Below, piece after piece: positions 62,116 to 64,000 of a stretch of 64,000 nt of DNA. The DNA comes from Aestuariibacter sp. (lineage in GTDB: Bacteria; Pseudomonadota; Gammaproteobacteria; Enterobacterales; Alteromonadaceae). Each line of letters opens with the position of its first letter. Position 1 is the first letter of the stretch. The notes below the pieces were generated by a model. That model was not told where the DNA came from. It saw only the letters and a program-made list of their open reading frames with translations, and made no database searches. The translations under genes and the position numbers were made by a program. The stretch spans positions 1,697,960 through 1,761,959 of the forward strand of contig CP051238.1 of the NCBI GenBank assembly GCA_017794925.1. The letters run 5' to 3'.

Positions 62116-62406
62116 TTAATTTGACGTGTAGTGACGCGTGATATTAGCCACCTGAACCTGATAATCCTGATACCAGCTTTGCTTGCCCTGCTGCTGAGCC
62201 GACTTGTGGAGTGGATCGTTCTTCCAGCGTAATACACTTTCTTCATCCGGCCAGTATGACAGCGCGATTTCCTGATTGCCTTCACACAGCGCAGTGAATT
62301 CGAGACAGCCGTATTTCTCAAGCGCCAGCTGTCGTAACGTACTTGCCTGAGCAGGGTAGGCAGCATCGAGCTCTTTTACGGTGGCCCGGAATATCACCAC
62401 TATCAT
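62116..62406 (-). CDS. Antibiotic biosynthesis monooxygenase-like (ABM) protein
   Basis: A 96-residue dimeric ferredoxin-like protein of the ABM/DUF1330-like type (VIFRATVKELDAAY near the start, EIALSYWPDEESVLRWKNDPLHKSAQ later). Most members are small cofactor-free or heme-related monooxygenases of unknown substrate; the ISY/ALSYW...W pattern is typical. Its ATG overlaps the upstream gene's stop (ATGA), so it is translated together with the small membrane protein. Confidence 0.82.
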   Translation of the reverse strand: MIVVIFRATVKELDAAYPAQASTLRQLALEKYGCLEFTALCEGNQEIALSYWPDEESVLRWKNDPLHKSAQQQGKQSWYQDYQVQVANITRHYTSN

Positions 62407-62726
62407 GTTGAAGGCGCTTCTAATACCGTTTTCAGGCCACTGCGCATCATGGCTTCCCGACGGTTGTTAATCATAATGCGCGAAATGACCAATCCGGCAA
62501 TCAAGGCCACCACGGGGACCCAACTGGCAAAACCAAGGGTGAAATACAAGCCTGCACCAATACCGGCTATCCAAAGTAATGGGACAAGCCAGCTGTAGAG
62601 GGTATATGAACGTTGGGCCGATGGCGTGAAAGCCGCAGCCTGTGCCTGCTCCAGTAACTTAAATTGCTCATGACGCTCACGCTGAGCAATTTCGGGAAAA
62701 TGGTCGATGTACTCTTTGATATCCAT
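62403..62726 (-). CDS. Small two-helix membrane protein
   Basis: A 107-residue protein of unknown family. A polar N-terminus (MDIKEYIDHFPEIAQRERHEQF) is followed by two hydrophobic helices (about 44-64 and 68-85) and a basic loop (RIMINNRREAM). It overlaps the ABM-type gene by 4 bases; the pair forms a small operon. It could anchor or supply a partner for the monooxygenase-like protein, but that is only context. No start ambiguity. Confidence 0.75.
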   Translation of the reverse strand: MDIKEYIDHFPEIAQRERHEQFKLLEQAQAAAFTPSAQRSYTLYSWLVPLLWIAGIGAGLYFTLGFASWVPVVALIAGLVISRIMINNRREAMMRSGLKTVLEAPST

Positions 62727-62884
62727 GACATTGAATCATTAGGGTAATACCACGCCAGTAAATCGAATATCAGTGTGTTGGTCAAGTTCAGGCGGGAATT
62801 ATTAACAAACTGTTAAAGGACAAATTAGCCAGACAATGGTAGGATCGCCGACCGTTTTTTAATCACCCCACTGAAGAAGCAACT

Positions 62885-64000
62885 ATGTTTGACATAATCT
62901 CCAGTAAAGACAGTAACATCAAGAACGATGTGCTTTCAGGGATAACGGTTGCGCTGGCACTGGTGCCAGAAGCCGTTGCCTTTGCCTTTGTGGCAGGTGT
63001 AGAGCCAATGATTGGTTTATACGCTGCCTTTATGATGGGCTTGATCACGTCTGCCATTGGTGGCCGCCCCGGTATGATTTCCGGTGCGACTGGTGCCATG
63101 GCGGTAGTCATGGTCTCGCTGGTAAGCGAGCACGGCGTGCAGTATTTGTTTGCCGCGGTAGTGCTGGCTGGCTTGCTGCAAATACTATGTGGTGTATTCC
63201 GCTTAGGTAAGTTTATACGGTTGGTGCCATACCCGGTAATGCTGGGTTTTGTAAACGGCCTGGCCATCGTGATCTTCCTGGCTCAGCTTGGACAGTTTAA
63301 AGTGGCTAGTGCGCTGGGCGAACAACAGTGGATGCAGGGCACCATGTTGTACTGGATGCTGGGCCTGGTTGCATTGACCATGGCGATCATTTACTTACTT
63401 CCGCGTTTAACCAAAGCCATTCCTGCTTCTTTGGCGGCAATCATTACCATTACCCTACTGGTACATGGATTAGATCTGGAAGCGCGTACGGTCATCGATT
63501 TTGTGCGCGACATGTTGCCTGCTGATCAAAAAGACAGCGCAACGTTAGCCGGTGAATTACCTTCTTTTGCGATTCCGATGGTGCCGTTTACCTGGGAAAC
63601 CTTCATGATTGTGCTACCAACAGCAGTGATTCTGTGTTTGGTGGGCTTAATTGAATCCCTGTTAACGCTGACGCTTATTGACGAAATGACTGACACACGC
63701 GGTCGCGGCAATAAAGAATGTATCGGTCAGGGCGTGGCTAACACGGTTAATGGTTTCTTTGGCGGCATGGGTGGTTGTGCCATGATTGGTCAGAGTATGA
63801 TCAACATTAACTCAGGTGGTCGTGGACGTCTGTCTGGTATTACCGCCGCGATCGTTTTACTGGGCTTTATTTTGTTTGCAGCGCCACTGATTGAAATGAT
63901 TCCGCTGGCTGCGTTGGTGGGCGTTATGTTCGTGGTGGTCATTGGTACCTTCGAATGGGCTTCGTTCCGCATTATTCGTGGCGTGAACAAAGAAGATGCA
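62885..64000 (+). CDS. SulP family anion transporter (partial)
   Basis: The first 372 codons of a SulP inner-membrane transporter cut by the window end, so the frame is open at 64000. It has many helices with the SulP signatures [28 protein letters not shown] (in part), [36 protein letters not shown] and [20 protein letters not shown]. The missing C-terminus would hold a STAS domain or none. Members carry sulfate, bicarbonate (BicA-like) or dicarboxylate, often with Na+ symport; the substrate is unknown. The promoter region contains TTAACA-AAC-TGTTAA (62802-62816). Confidence 0.93.
   Translation, partial: MFDIISSKDSNIKNDVLSGITVALALVPEAVAFAFVAGVEPMIGLYAAFMMGLITSAIGGRPGMISGATGAMAVVMVSLVSEHGVQYLFAAVVLAGLLQILCGVFRLGKFIRLVPYPVMLGFVNGLAIVIFLAQLGQFKVASALGEQQWMQGTMLYWMLGLVALTMAIIYLLPRLTKAIPASLAAIITITLLVHGLDLEARTVIDFVRDMLPADQKDSATLAGELPSFAIPMVPFTWETFMIVLPTAVILCLVGLIESLLTLTLIDEMTDTRGRGNKECIGQGVANTVNGFFGGMGGCAMIGQSMININSGGRGRLSGITAAIVLLGFILFAAPLIEMIPLAALVGVMFVVVIGTFEWASFRIIRGVNKEDA

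Noticed and set aside
62863..63267. Minus-strand frame opposite the SulP gene
   Set aside because: The plus-strand SulP frame is open to the window end with transporter signatures; the minus frame is its shadow.

Overview
The window looks like a chromosome segment from a marine gammaproteobacterium of the Alteromonadales, most likely Alteromonadaceae (Alteromonas/Aestuariibacter-like). The reasons are the ubiE-ubiJ-ubiB cluster, a fre-ubiD pair, MotX of a sodium-driven polar flagellum, RlmG, an insulinase-type lipoprotein, a chloride-dependent alpha-amylase of the Pseudoalteromonas type, and many secreted peptidases and c-di-GMP proteins. Species assignment is inference. I saw no tRNA, rRNA, CRISPR array, transposase or prophage gene.

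Layout. 0.1-2.3 kb: an operon of a PadR repressor, a HAAS-domain membrane protein and a PPP-like phosphatase behind a long palindromic operator. 2.3-9.2 kb (minus strand): dienelactone hydrolase, a very large secreted beta-propeller/amidohydrolase, a REC-HD-GYP response regulator and a PEP-CTERM surface protein. 9.4-10.8 kb: glutathione reductase. 10.9-17.2 kb: a signalling cluster. A minus-strand operon encodes an excisionase-type HTH fused to a receiver, a PhnD-like periplasmic binding protein, a membrane histidine kinase and a receiver joined to a catalytically dead HD-GYP domain. A receiver-EAL phosphodiesterase is divergently transcribed beside it. This is the most interesting multi-gene unit in the window.

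17.5-29.5 kb is mostly housekeeping: oligopeptidase A, a divergent Tag-like protein, an M28 peptidase, ubiE-ubiJ-ubiB, a cold-shock protein with a long leader, an orphan periplasmic protein, cysteine synthase facing an Lrp regulator, glutaryl-CoA dehydrogenase and a VOC protein. 29.6-35.5 kb looks accessory. It holds a beta-lactamase-like lipoprotein, a relic of a second VOC gene, a subtilase, a MipA-type porin, REP-like repeats, a tiny membrane protein, an XRE regulator with its membrane partner, and a striking array of four operator-like units repeated every 20 bp.

36-44 kb (mostly minus): a periplasmic binding protein, an M28 peptidase with an Fn3-like tail, fre and ubiD; then motX, a degenerate repeat array and PhoD. 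44-52 kb (plus): insulinase-type peptidase, RNase R, RlmB, a gamma-glutamylcyclotransferase-like protein and an acetyltransferase. 51.8-64 kb: a secreted repeat protein, alpha-amylase, an SDR, a PilJ-type diguanylate cyclase, cyclophilin and RlmG on the minus strand, AlkB-BolA on the plus strand, an auxin-efflux-type carrier, an exported aminotransferase-fold protein, a small monooxygenase-membrane protein pair and a SulP transporter cut by the window end.

Common threads are extracellular protein and carbohydrate breakdown (peptidases of families M28, S8, M3 and M16, amidohydrolase, amylase, PhoD) and cyclic-di-GMP control (one GGDEF, one EAL, one active and one dead HD-GYP). Starts were moved inward where an upstream extension lacked a ribosome binding site, overlapped a neighbour or preceded a clear signal peptide; each such choice is stated.
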